5,950 nt of DNA from Campylobacteraceae bacterium (lineage in GTDB: Bacteria; Campylobacterota; Campylobacteria; Campylobacterales; Sulfurovaceae). The stretch is taken from contig JALVWV010000314.1 in the NCBI GenBank assembly GCA_027023145.1, positions 1-5,950 of the forward strand, in the 5' to 3' direction. Below, piece by piece: positions 1 through 4,817 of the stretch. The notes beneath the pieces were generated by a model that had not been told where the DNA came from, made no database searches, and saw nothing but the letters and a program-made list of their open reading frames with translations. The first letter of the stretch is position 1; each line of letters begins with the position of its first letter. The translations under genes were made by a program, and so were the position numbers.

Positions 1-34
1 TATTAACACTCGGGTAACATTTTACCGGTATCAT
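1..34 (-). CDS. Probable start of a minus-strand gene leaving the window
   Basis: An ATG at 34-32 opens a reading frame with no stop to the left edge (11 codons, beginning MIPVKCYPSV). What makes it credible is the sequence just upstream: bases 47-38 read AAGAGGTGAT on the minus strand, an almost complete match to the 16S anti-Shine-Dalgarno complement, ending 3 bases before the ATG. Too little protein is visible to name a product. If real, the gene is divergent from the toxin-antitoxin pair and shares the 380-base repeat-rich spacer with it. The call rests on the ribosome binding site only. Confidence 0.4.
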   Translation of the reverse strand, partial: MIPVKCYPSVN

Positions 35-122
35 GGCATCACCTCTTGATAAGTCACACAACAAAACCGAGCGCTCCCAGCCGTAGAGACGCGCCTGGTG
101 CCCTTCATATTTCCGTCTTTTG

Positions 123-143
123 GTCGGCTGAAGCCAACCCTAC
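123..143 (-). repeat. REP-like palindrome, copy A
   Basis: A short imperfect palindrome with core GGCTGAAGCC, ending in CCCTAC on the plus strand, so the minus strand reads GTAG followed by the hairpin. The same 21 bases recur at 1091-1111 in the same orientation. A GTAG foot 5' of a short hairpin is characteristic of REP sequences recognised by Y1-type RAYT (TnpA-REP) transposases. The two copies flank the toxin-antitoxin pair. Confidence 0.75.
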
Positions 144-162
144 TTCTCTTCTCTATTTTTTG

Positions 163-187
163 GTAGGTGTTGTGCCCTCACAACACC
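163..187 (+). repeat. REP-like hairpin with GTAG foot
   Basis: GTAG at 163-166 overlaps the base of a perfect 9-bp inverted repeat: GGTGTTGTG (166-174) and CACAACACC (179-187), loop CCCT. It lies in the spacer between the left-edge gene and the antitoxin gene. A related hairpin lies at 274-295. No gene is supported here; the hairpin looks like a REP unit rather than a terminator because no T-run follows directly. Confidence 0.65.
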
Positions 188-273
188 TTTTGATACAACA
201 ACATAAAATATTTCAATCTAATGATTACGCGCATTTACCAGCTGATTTGAACCTGTCTTTTGTGTGATATCTT

Positions 274-295
274 GGTGTTGTCATGAGACAACACC
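274..295. repeat. Perfect 9-bp hairpin related to the 163-187 REP
   Basis: GGTGTTGTC (274-282) and GACAACACC (287-295) form a perfect inverted repeat around the loop ATGA. Eight of the nine left-arm bases equal those of the hairpin at 166-187, so the two appear to be members of one family with compensating changes in the last base pair. A further degenerate palindrome (GAGCTAAAGCCTC, 301-313) follows. The rest of the 35-380 spacer is AT-rich, and I see no further gene in it. Confidence 0.6.
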
Positions 296-380
296 CTTGC
301 GAGCTAAAGCCTCCAGAAGCGATAACCCCATCCTTTTTACCCCCATTCACCACCTAAGATCCCACCAAGGAAAAACCAAT

Positions 381-404
381 TATACTTACACATATACTTT
401 TACA
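381..404 (+). promoter_or_regulatory. Tandem 12-base repeat upstream of the antitoxin; likely promoter/operator
   Basis: TATACTTACACA (381-392) is followed immediately by TATACTTTTACA (393-404), identical at 10 of 12 positions. Each copy contains TATACT, a plausible -10 hexamer. The first copy would give a start near 393 and a short leader of about 22 bases. No convincing -35 is visible. Ribbon-helix-helix antitoxins of this type repress their own operon by binding short repeats over the promoter, so this duplicated segment is the best operator candidate. The functional assignment is inference. Confidence 0.45.
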
Positions 405-414
405 AGGAGTCCCC

Positions 415-645
415 ATGGCACAAGTGACAATTTACCTTCCCAATGATCTCGAAACCACGATCAAGGCAACCGCAAAATCACTCAATCTCTCCATCAGCAA
501 ATTTATCGCTTCCTTGCTTGAAGAGAAAGTCCGAAATGAGTGGGGATCAGATGTCCGCAAGCTCTCGGGTGCTTGGGATGATTTCCCCACCCTCGATGCC
601 ATCCGCTCCTCAGAGGGGCAGGATATTCCCAGGGAGGCATTTTGA
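415..645 (+). CDS. vapB: Ribbon-helix-helix antitoxin (VapB/CopG-like)
   Basis: A 76-residue protein. Residues 3-11 (QVTIYLPND) form the DNA-contacting beta strand of a ribbon-helix-helix fold. Two helices follow at about 12-23 and 28-40, with the helix-turn region containing LNLSISKFI. The tail after about residue 45 is polar and ends in an acidic, aromatic stretch (WDDFPTLDAI, then QDIPREAF), as expected for the disordered toxin-wrapping arm of such antitoxins. The start is well set: AAGGAG at 404-409 lies five bases before the ATG. The stop codon overlaps the toxin start by one base (TGATG), so the two genes are translationally coupled. Its role would be to neutralise the PIN toxin and repress the operon. 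The VapB name follows from the partner gene; other ribbon-helix-helix antitoxin names are possible. Confidence 0.85.
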   Translation: MAQVTIYLPNDLETTIKATAKSLNLSISKFIASLLEEKVRNEWGSDVRKLSGAWDDFPTLDAIRSSEGQDIPREAF

Positions 646-1037
646 TGTATTTGCTCGATACGAATACGCTCATCTATTTCTTCAAGGGGATGGGCAACGT
701 CGAAGCGCACCTTTTTGCCCGTGCGCCCAAAGAGATTTCCATCCCCTCTCTTGTGGTTTACGAACTAGAAGTAGGAATCGTCAAATCCACCATGCCCCAC
801 AAACGACAACAACAACTCACCACATTGCTGAGCCAAGTCACCGTCATCGACTTCACCCCACACGAAGCCCGAACCGCCGCCACCATCCGCGCCACCCTCG
901 AAACCCAAGGCACCCCCATCGGCCCCATCGACACCCTCATCGCCGGATGCGCACTGGCAAACAGACTCACCCTTGTTACACACAATACGCGGGAATTCGG
1001 GCGAGTGGAAGGGTTGAGATTGGAAGATTGGTTTTAG
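645..1037 (+). CDS. vapC: VapC-type PIN-domain toxin ribonuclease
   Basis: A 130-residue single PIN domain. Candidate metal-binding acidic residues are D5 in the N-terminal LLDTN motif, E40 in YELEVG, D96 in GPIDTLIAG, and the N114/E117 region in VTHNTREF. These match the spacing and context of VapC/FitB-type Mg-dependent endoribonucleases, which cleave tRNA or rRNA when the antitoxin is lost. I use the ATG at 645 rather than the TTG at 642: AGGGAGG at 631-637 is seven bases upstream, and the ATG overlaps the antitoxin stop. Length is normal for the family and the fold appears complete, so the toxin is probably active. The middle of the gene (780-960) is rich in CAC/ACC/CAA runs, unlike the neighbouring genes, consistent with horizontal acquisition. 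Confidence 0.9.
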   Translation: MYLLDTNTLIYFFKGMGNVEAHLFARAPKEISIPSLVVYELEVGIVKSTMPHKRQQQLTTLLSQVTVIDFTPHEARTAATIRATLETQGTPIGPIDTLIAGCALANRLTLVTHNTREFGRVEGLRLEDWF

Positions 1038-1063
1038 GCAGGAAAATTATGCTTACACGCTTT

Positions 1064-1111
1064 GTTGGGATGAAGCCCAAGCCCCTTTTTGTCGGCTGAA
1101 GCCAACCCTAC
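1064..1111. repeat. Two adjacent REP-like palindromes; copy B of the 123-143 repeat
   Basis: TTGGG (1065-1069) pairs with CCCAA (1076-1080) around ATGAAG. It is followed by GCCCC, a run of five T (1086-1090), and then the second copy of the REP at 123-143 (identical over 21 bases, 1091-1111). The first hairpin resembles, on the other strand, the palindrome at 3062-3081. Lying between convergent vapC and the regulator gene, the first hairpin plus the T-run could act as a weak intrinsic terminator for vapC, though the five-base spacer before the T-run is unfavourable. Confidence 0.65.
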
Positions 1112-1149
1112 AGTTCAGAACAGCGTAACGTTAAAATATAACGCGTAGC

Positions 1150-1854
1150 CTACTCCTGATACCCAATATCCTGCTTGAAGTGAGCGATGCAATTGGTACA
1201 GTCATGCACTTTGTTGGTCTCAATGACTTGATCGAGCCCCTCGGCATCGAGGATCCGGATGCTCCCCTCCTTGAGACCTTCGATGAGATAACTTTTCTTG
1301 AATTTTTTGAGGATACGGGAGAGGGTCTCAGGGGTAATATTGAGGATCGAGGCGATCTCATTGTGCTTGAGTTTCTGGAAGATTTCAGAATTTTCTATCA
1401 AAATCTTTGCCACTTTGGCTTCGGAAGAATAAATGGTCTCTTTGTGCACAAGGGAGGAGAGAATCATCACTTTGCTGGTAAGCGATTTGATCATCTCAAG
1501 GGCAAACGACTCTTCGTGCAGGGAATTGAAAATAAAAGAGGTGGGAACCTTGGCCATCTTGCCATCGGTCAGAAATTCACACGTTGCCGGAAACGGCACC
1601 TGCTCGAAACAGGCATACTCTCCGATTACCGCCGGGGCGTCAAAACGGTTGATCTGGATCTGGCTCCCTTTGGGGGAGGTTTTGTAGAGTTTGACCGTCC
1701 CCTCGAGGAGCACATAAATGTGATCACTCTCATCCCCTTCGTAAAAAACAATACTCTCCTTCGTCAGATTTTTGAGGATCGCCTGGTCACGGAGGCGTGC
1801 CAGATTCTCCTCGCTGAGCTTGGAAAAGAGTTGAATTTCACTGAATCGATGCAT
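1150..1854 (-). CDS. Crp/Fnr-family transcriptional regulator (Dnr/FNR-like DNA specificity)
   Basis: A 234-residue protein with the standard Crp/Fnr plan: an N-terminal beta-barrel sensor domain (about 4-110, with GDESDHIYVLLEG and GEYACFEQVPFPATCEF), a dimerisation helix (about 112-137), and a winged helix-turn-helix (about 160-205). The recognition helix TPETLSRILKKFKK (174-187) carries E176, S179 and R180, the E-x-x-S-R arrangement by which FNR reads TTGAT half-sites. The arginine that cAMP-binding Crp uses in the phosphate cassette is absent (PFPAT). There is also no N-terminal cysteine cluster for a 4Fe-4S centre, so it is unlikely to sense cAMP or oxygen as Crp or FNR do; Dnr-like NO sensing is plausible given the neighbours. 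Unusual is a C-terminal C219-x2-C222 pair with H217 and H225 close by. The start at 1854 is preferred over the longer frame from 1965 because AAGGG (1864-1860) precedes it by five bases and the sensor domain starts there. Confidence 0.85.
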   Translation of the reverse strand: MHRFSEIQLFSKLSEENLARLRDQAILKNLTKESIVFYEGDESDHIYVLLEGTVKLYKTSPKGSQIQINRFDAPAVIGEYACFEQVPFPATCEFLTDGKMAKVPTSFIFNSLHEESFALEMIKSLTSKVMILSSLVHKETIYSSEAKVAKILIENSEIFQKLKHNEIASILNITPETLSRILKKFKKSYLIEGLKEGSIRILDAEGLDQVIETNKVHDCTNCIAHFKQDIGYQE

Positions 1855-1908
1855 GGACGCCCTTGCGCAATTTTTTGTAATCGAACCCTCTAAATCATGA
1901 TAGACAGA

Positions 1909-2074
1909 GGTTTCACTCGATGGCGACAAAGGAGCACTCAACCCATAAAATGGGCCTGCCTCCACGGCTTCACATTCGTTCCGACCGTTACGGTTCCAAA
2001 GCTACGAAAGACAAGCAGTTGTCTTTCAATAACGCTTCTCACATTTGCGACTGCCAGAGCTATCGAGTGAAACC
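1909..2074 (-). other. 166-base structured element closed by a perfect 13-bp stem (leader RNA, small RNA or MITE)
   Basis: GGTTTCACTCGAT (1909-1921) and ATCGAGTGAAACC (2062-2074) are perfect reverse complements. Inside are three smaller hairpins: CCCAT/ATGGG (1942-1954), ACCG/CGGT (1984-1994) and a perfect 9-bp stem with arms GAAAGACAA and TTGTCTTTC (2006-2027). On the minus strand a second stack can extend the closing stem (GGC with GCC, then GCAAA with TTTGT). A strong extended -10 promoter lies just upstream (2103-2111) and the regulator start is 55 bases downstream, so the element would sit in the regulator's 5' leader. No intrinsic terminator follows. It matches no riboswitch, tmRNA, SRP RNA or RNase P motif I recognise. 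A 6S-like RNA or a MITE remains possible; no clean target-site duplication is seen. Confidence 0.45.
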
Positions 2075-2102
2075 GACGACTTTCAGGGGGTTCAATCGGA
2101 CG

Positions 2103-2111
2103 ATTATAGCA
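2103..2111 (-). promoter_or_regulatory. Perfect extended -10 promoter (TGCTATAAT)
   Basis: The minus strand reads TGCTATAAT from 2111 to 2103, a perfect extended -10 element, preceded by AT-rich sequence with T-runs and no good -35. This is typical of housekeeping promoters in Campylobacterota. Initiation is expected near 2097-2096, giving a leader of about 242 bases before the regulator gene. The position where a class II Fnr activator would bind (2131-2144) holds no TTGAT-type site, so the promoter looks constitutive. Confidence 0.65.
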
Positions 2112-2150
2112 CAGGGAGTTAAAATTAAAGGTACCGCATAGAACTTAATA

Positions 2151-2182
2151 CGAGAAAATAAGTCTGAAAAGATTATTTCTCG
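2151..2182 (-). other. AT-rich hairpin across the cobA/nirE stop codon
   Basis: CGAGAAAATAA (2151-2161) and TTATTTCTCG (2173-2182) are complementary apart from one bulged A, with an 11-base loop. The hairpin includes the last two codons and stop of the gene at 2173-2898. It is AT-rich and lacks a following T-run on the minus strand, so it is at best a weak 3'-end or RNA-stabilising structure. Confidence 0.4.
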
Positions 2183-2898
2183 AACCAACCCAGCTGATCC
2201 CGGAGTTTGACGACTTCGCCGACCACAATCAATGCTGGTGTGGGCAAATCTTTGGCCCGATCGTAAATGTCTGAGAGGGTGCCGATAACCGTCTGTTGAT
2301 CGGGACGCGTCCCGCGACTGATGACAGCAATGGGGAAGTCGGCCGGTTTGCCGATCTCGATGAGTTTGCGGGTGATGGTCTCGAGGCGGTGCAGGCCCAT
2401 GAGGAAGACGATCGTATCATCGGTACGATAATTCTCCCACGGGATCTGTGACTGGGCTTTGGTCGATTCGTGCCCGGTGACGACGCGGAACGAAACGGTG
2501 ATCCCCCGATGGGTCACGGGGATCCCGGCATACTCCGGCACGGCGATGGCAGAAGTCACACCGGGAATAAACGCAAACTCCGCCCCCCGCTCCCGCAGGT
2601 AGATCCCCTCTTCACCTCCACGCCCGAAGACAAACGGATCGCCCCCCTTGAGCCGGACGACGGTTTCGTACTTTTGGGAGGCTTGGTAGATCACTTCGTT
2701 GATCTCCTCCTGCGGGAGAGTATGGTGGCTGTCTTCCTTGCCCACGTAGATAAACTCGCAGCCGTCTTTGGCCTCTTCGAGGATCTCAGGGTTGGCAAGG
2801 CGATCGTAAATGATCACATCGGCTTCGCGGATCACCCGCAACGCTTTGAGGGTGAGCAATTCAATGTCGCCGGGACCGGCTCCGGTGAGGTAGACCAT
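2173..2898 (-). CDS. cobA: Uroporphyrinogen-III C-methyltransferase (CobA/NirE)
   Basis: A 241-residue cytosolic SAM-dependent methyltransferase that methylates uroporphyrinogen III at C-2 and C-7 to give precorrin-2, the branch-point precursor of sirohaem, haem d1 and cobalamin. The family signatures are all present and in order: LTGAGPGD (4-11), YDRLANPEIL (31-40), RLKGGDPFVFGRGGEE (82-97), PGVTSA (112-117), GIPVTHRG (125-132), GTRPDQQTVIGTL, and the C-terminal PALIVVGEVV. It is a stand-alone SUMT without the HemD or CysG fusions and is slightly short for the family (usually about 250-280), the trimming being at the ends. The ATG at 2898 has AGGAG at 2908-2904, five bases upstream. Position next to nirJ suggests it serves haem d1 synthesis (NirE), but a general sirohaem or cobalamin role cannot be excluded. 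Confidence 0.93.
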   Translation of the reverse strand: MVYLTGAGPGDIELLTLKALRVIREADVIIYDRLANPEILEEAKDGCEFIYVGKEDSHHTLPQEEINEVIYQASQKYETVVRLKGGDPFVFGRGGEEGIYLRERGAEFAFIPGVTSAIAVPEYAGIPVTHRGITVSFRVVTGHESTKAQSQIPWENYRTDDTIVFLMGLHRLETITRKLIEIGKPADFPIAVISRGTRPDQQTVIGTLSDIYDRAKDLPTPALIVVGEVVKLRDQLGWFEK

Positions 2899-2932
2899 GG
2901 TTACTCCTGTTTGTTTTTAGTTTTTCGATCAC

Positions 2933-3132
2933 GACAATCGCCAATACCGCGTAGGGTGTGCAACAGCACACCAAAATCGCAACGCGATTGTCAAAATGTT
3001 CCCGTAATACAACCGTCAGAAGGTGCGCAATTGCGCACCCTACGCGAGCAGAAAATCCGGGGTTGAGACTTCAGTCCCAACAAACGGGACTAAAGTCCCT
3101 ACTCCTTCAATAAAAGCGTTGCAAAGCAACGC
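2933..3132. repeat. Cluster of REP-like palindromes between nirJ and cobA/nirE
   Basis: This spacer holds almost nothing but palindromes. GTAG (2951-2954) is followed by a 7-bp hairpin with arms GGTGTGC and GCACACC (2955-2972). AATCGC/GCGATT follows (2975-2989). A perfect 18-base palindrome, GGTGCGCAATTGCGCACC (3022-3039), has CTAC at 3040-3043, thus GTAG on the other strand, and faces the first unit. Next come an imperfect palindrome (3062-3081), GGGACT/AGTCCC with CTAC (3086-3102), and GCGTTGC/GCAACGC (3116-3132). In addition GACAATCGC (2933-2941) is repeated inverted at 2984-2992, around the first unit. These are features of REP/BIME clusters. No gene or clear promoter is visible, so cobA/nirE may be read through from nirJ. 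Confidence 0.75.
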
Positions 3133-3151
3133 ATACCAAAATTCCTCACTC

Positions 3152-3172
3152 CTAATTCCTAATTCCTAATTT
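3152..3172. repeat. Seven-base tandem repeat (CTAATTC x3) at the nirJ stop
   Basis: CTAATTC occurs at 3152-3158 and 3159-3165, and CTAATTT at 3166-3172. The third copy supplies the nirJ stop codon (TAG on the minus strand). An additional similar segment, ATTCCTCACTCC, precedes it. It is a simple slippage-prone tract abutting the REP cluster; copy-number change would not alter the protein except its last residues. Confidence 0.7.
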
Positions 3173-4290
3173 GCTATCTCCGCCTCACTGAGATAGCACG
3201 ACGGATCCTCCGCCCACAGATCCCCATGAATCGCATACGCCCGGCTCCGCGATCCGCCGTTGCAAATTTCGAGGTAGCGGCACTCGGCGCATTTGCCTCC
3301 GAGCTTGCGGGGGTGTTCACGCAGTTTCTCAAGTACCTCCATTGGCTGGTTCGTCCAAATATCGGAAAAATCCTGCGTAAGGATGTTGCCGATCATCAGG
3401 GGGAAGAACGGATCGGGTTTGACATTGCCTTCCGAGTCAATATTGAGTAGCTTGCGCCCGGCGCTGTTGCCACCCCAGGCGAGGAGACGGCGCTCCATCT
3501 CATCGGCCAGCTCGGGATACTTTTGGGCAAACCGGCGCTGGAAGAGGATCGCATCCATCTCCATGTTGCCAGTGACGATCTCGATCTCGCGACCACTCTC
3601 GTGGTACTCGAAGGCTTTGTTGAGGATATAATTGACCGCTGCAATCCGCTGCTCTTTGGTCAAATCCATCGCAAGATTGTCCAGTCCCCGACCGCTGTAG
3701 ACAAGGTGGGAGATGTAAACCTTGGGGATGTTATGCTCTTCGGCCAACTCGAAGATGAACGCCAAATCGTCGTAGGTGTCTTTGGTCATCGTGAAGCGGA
3801 TGCCCACTTTGGTACGGCCATAGCTGTTGAGGAGATCGACGGCTTTCATCGACTCGACGAAGGAGCCTTTGAGGCCTCGGAATGCATCGTGCACTTCGGG
3901 ACTGCCGTCGATACTGATCCCGATGTAATCAAACGTATCGAGGATCCGCTCGGCGTTGCTTGTCTTGACGTAGAGGCCGTTGGTGGAGAGGTAGGTGACG
4001 ATGCCCAATTCCTTGCACCGTGCGGCGATATCGTAGATGTCCTTACGGGTGAGCGGCTCTCCGCCGGAGAAGATGAGAAACTTCACGCCGTTGGCTTTGA
4101 GCCTGGGAAGGGTCTCCATGATCGCTTCGGTGGTGAGGACATCTTCGGAGTCGAGATCGGCGCGGGAGTAGCAGTGGAGACAACTGAGGTTGCAGCGATT
4201 GGTGAAGTTCCAGATCGCGATGCTCCCATCGAGCACCCGGGCGGGTTTCCCTTCGGTGACACTTTTGAGGAGGTTGGAGAGTCGGAACAT
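3166..4290 (-). CDS. nirJ: Radical SAM protein NirJ, haem d1 biosynthesis
   Basis: A 374-residue radical SAM enzyme. The SAM-cluster motif CNLSCLHC (C33, C37, C40) follows the strand IAIWNFTNR. FSGGEPL (74-80) is the SAM-binding GGEP motif, and STNGLYV and GISIDGS are later barrel motifs. The C-terminal region holds C334-x2-C337-x5-C343 and C365, a SPASM/twitch-like arrangement for an auxiliary Fe-S cluster, as known in NirJ. NirJ acts on 12,18-didecarboxysirohaem, removing propionate side chains at C-3 and C-8 on the way to haem d1. The length fits the family (about 370-400). The relatives AhbC and AhbD, of the alternative haem pathway, are the main competitors for the name; the adjacent c-type cytochrome and uroporphyrinogen methyltransferase favour NirJ. 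The ATG overlaps the cytochrome stop by one base (TAATG), which fixes the start and indicates coupled translation. Confidence 0.88.
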   Translation of the reverse strand: MFRLSNLLKSVTEGKPARVLDGSIAIWNFTNRCNLSCLHCYSRADLDSEDVLTTEAIMETLPRLKANGVKFLIFSGGEPLTRKDIYDIAARCKELGIVTYLSTNGLYVKTSNAERILDTFDYIGISIDGSPEVHDAFRGLKGSFVESMKAVDLLNSYGRTKVGIRFTMTKDTYDDLAFIFELAEEHNIPKVYISHLVYSGRGLDNLAMDLTKEQRIAAVNYILNKAFEYHESGREIEIVTGNMEMDAILFQRRFAQKYPELADEMERRLLAWGGNSAGRKLLNIDSEGNVKPDPFFPLMIGNILTQDFSDIWTNQPMEVLEKLREHPRKLGGKCAECRYLEICNGGSRSRAYAIHGDLWAEDPSCYLSEAEIAN

Positions 4291-4631
4291 TATTTCGCCG
4301 CCTTGGTGGTGTTGGATTCTGCCGTTTTGGGCTTGTAGCTGAGGATGTACTCGGTAATGGCTTGGAGTTCTTCCTCTTTGAGGGTAAATTTCGGCATGGC
4401 GTTTCGACGGTAGCCCAGCGTTTTGGAGACACTTTGGGGGTCACTGATCATCGCCCGGATTGTCGCGGCATCCCGCTTGGACGCGATCTGCTCAAACGGA
4501 GGGCCAAATGCCACCGCCGTTTGGTGGTGGCATCCCCAACAATACGTCTCGAAAACCTTCTTACCGCTGACCGCCCAGCCAGAGGAGGTCAAGGCAAGAA
4601 CCATGAGAAAAAGAGCCGGTAGATTTCGCAT
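4290..4631 (-). CDS. Small periplasmic monohaem cytochrome c (NirC-like)
   Basis: A 113-residue class I cytochrome c. Residues 1-20 form a Sec signal peptide (MRNLPA, then a hydrophobic core, ending in WAVSG). The haem c attachment site CWGCH is at 31-35, with H35 as proximal ligand. M79 in NAMPKF is the likely sixth ligand, and the C-terminal helix is LQAITEYILS (89-98). A lysine- and threonine-rich tail follows. It would carry electrons in the periplasm, and its position directly upstream of nirJ suggests a NirC-type role in cytochrome cd1 maturation or electron supply. I place the start at 4631, where AAGGA (4641-4637) lies five bases upstream and a signal peptide begins. The frame extends to 4700, but that stretch merely translates the REP element (residues HSHAGAWERE). 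A general cytochrome c5/c6-type electron carrier is the alternative. Confidence 0.85.
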   Translation of the reverse strand: MRNLPALFLMVLALTSSGWAVSGKKVFETYCWGCHHQTAVAFGPPFEQIASKRDAATIRAMISDPQSVSKTLGYRRNAMPKFTLKEEELQAITEYILSYKPKTAESNTTKAAK

Positions 4632-4648
4632 GCTTTTCCTTACTTTTT

Positions 4649-4754
4649 CTCGTTCCCACGCTCCAGCGTGGGAATGCATACCGGAGATCCACAAGAGCAT
4701 TTCTCTGCAAAAAAAACGTGGGCATGCATTCCCATCGAGGACGATGGGAACGAG
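4649..4754. repeat. BIME-like inverted pair of REP hairpins in the cytochrome leader
   Basis: Unit 1 (4649-4682) has a 10-bp stem with arms TTCCCACGCT and AGCGTGGGAA followed by TGCATACC. Unit 2 (4721-4754), facing it, has arms TTCCCATCG and CGATGGGAA around AGGA. The outer ends CTCGTTCCCA (4649-4658) and TGGGAACGAG (4745-4754), and the inner GGAATGCAT and ATGCATTCC (4671-4679, 4725-4733), are inverted copies, so the whole 106 bases can fold on itself. The sequence CGTTCCCACGCT with GTGGGAATGC is a repeat type found in many proteobacterial genomes. It lies between the predicted start of transcription (about 4764) and the ribosome binding site of the cytochrome gene, so it would be transcribed as leader RNA. 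Confidence 0.8.
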
Positions 4755-4770
4755 TGAAATATTTGAAATG

Positions 4771-4812
4771 ATACTACCACTATTTTGTTTTTGGGGAGTT
4801 GATTTGGCGCAA
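4771..4812 (-). promoter_or_regulatory. FNR/Dnr-type box and promoter of the cytochrome c-nirJ operon
   Basis: On the minus strand 4812-4799 reads TTGCG-CCAA-ATCAA, matching the FNR/Dnr consensus TTGAT-N4-ATCAA at 8 of 10 positions. Exactly 22 bases downstream is TAGTAT (4776-4771), a 4-of-6 match to the -10 hexamer. This is the geometry of a class II promoter: with a start near 4764 the box is centred at -41.5. The box lies just beyond the stop of the 31-residue peptide gene, so the cytochrome-nirJ operon has its own promoter. The Crp/Fnr protein encoded at 1150-1854 has the matching recognition residues and is the likely activator; that link is inference. Confidence 0.65.
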
Positions 4813-4817
4813 GAGTC

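Noticed and set aside
46..59. Possible FNR box TTGAT-AAGT-CACAC
   Set aside because: One half-site is perfect but the other matches at only 2 of 5 positions, and it lies about 12 bases from the start codon of the left-edge gene, too close for activation.
83..103. GTAGAGACGCGCC-type half palindrome
   Set aside because: Resembles one arm of a REP, but the matching arm is missing or too degenerate to call.
46..446. Plus-strand frames at 46-267 and 264-446
   Set aside because: Low-complexity, repeat-derived translations with no ribosome site; the second overlaps the antitoxin start in another frame.
1184..1195. CTNC near the end of the regulator as a haem c site
   Set aside because: A histidine does not directly follow the second cysteine (C-I-A-H), and the protein is cytosolic.
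1855..1965. N-terminal extension of the Crp/Fnr gene to a start at 1965
   Set aside because: It runs through the structured element and adds 37 residues not typical of the family; AAGGG is well placed for the ATG at 1854.
2088..2096. GGTTCAATC resembling a tRNA T-loop
   Set aside because: The flanking bases cannot form the T-stem and no acceptor, D or anticodon arms are present.
3523..4338. Long plus-strand frame opposite nirJ, and a similar one at 1180-1893 opposite the regulator
   Set aside because: Antisense shadows of well-supported genes, without domains or ribosome sites.
4632..4700. N-terminal extension of the cytochrome c gene to a start at 4700
   Set aside because: The extra residues (HSHAGAWERE region) are a translation of the REP hairpin; a good ribosome site and signal peptide start at 4631.
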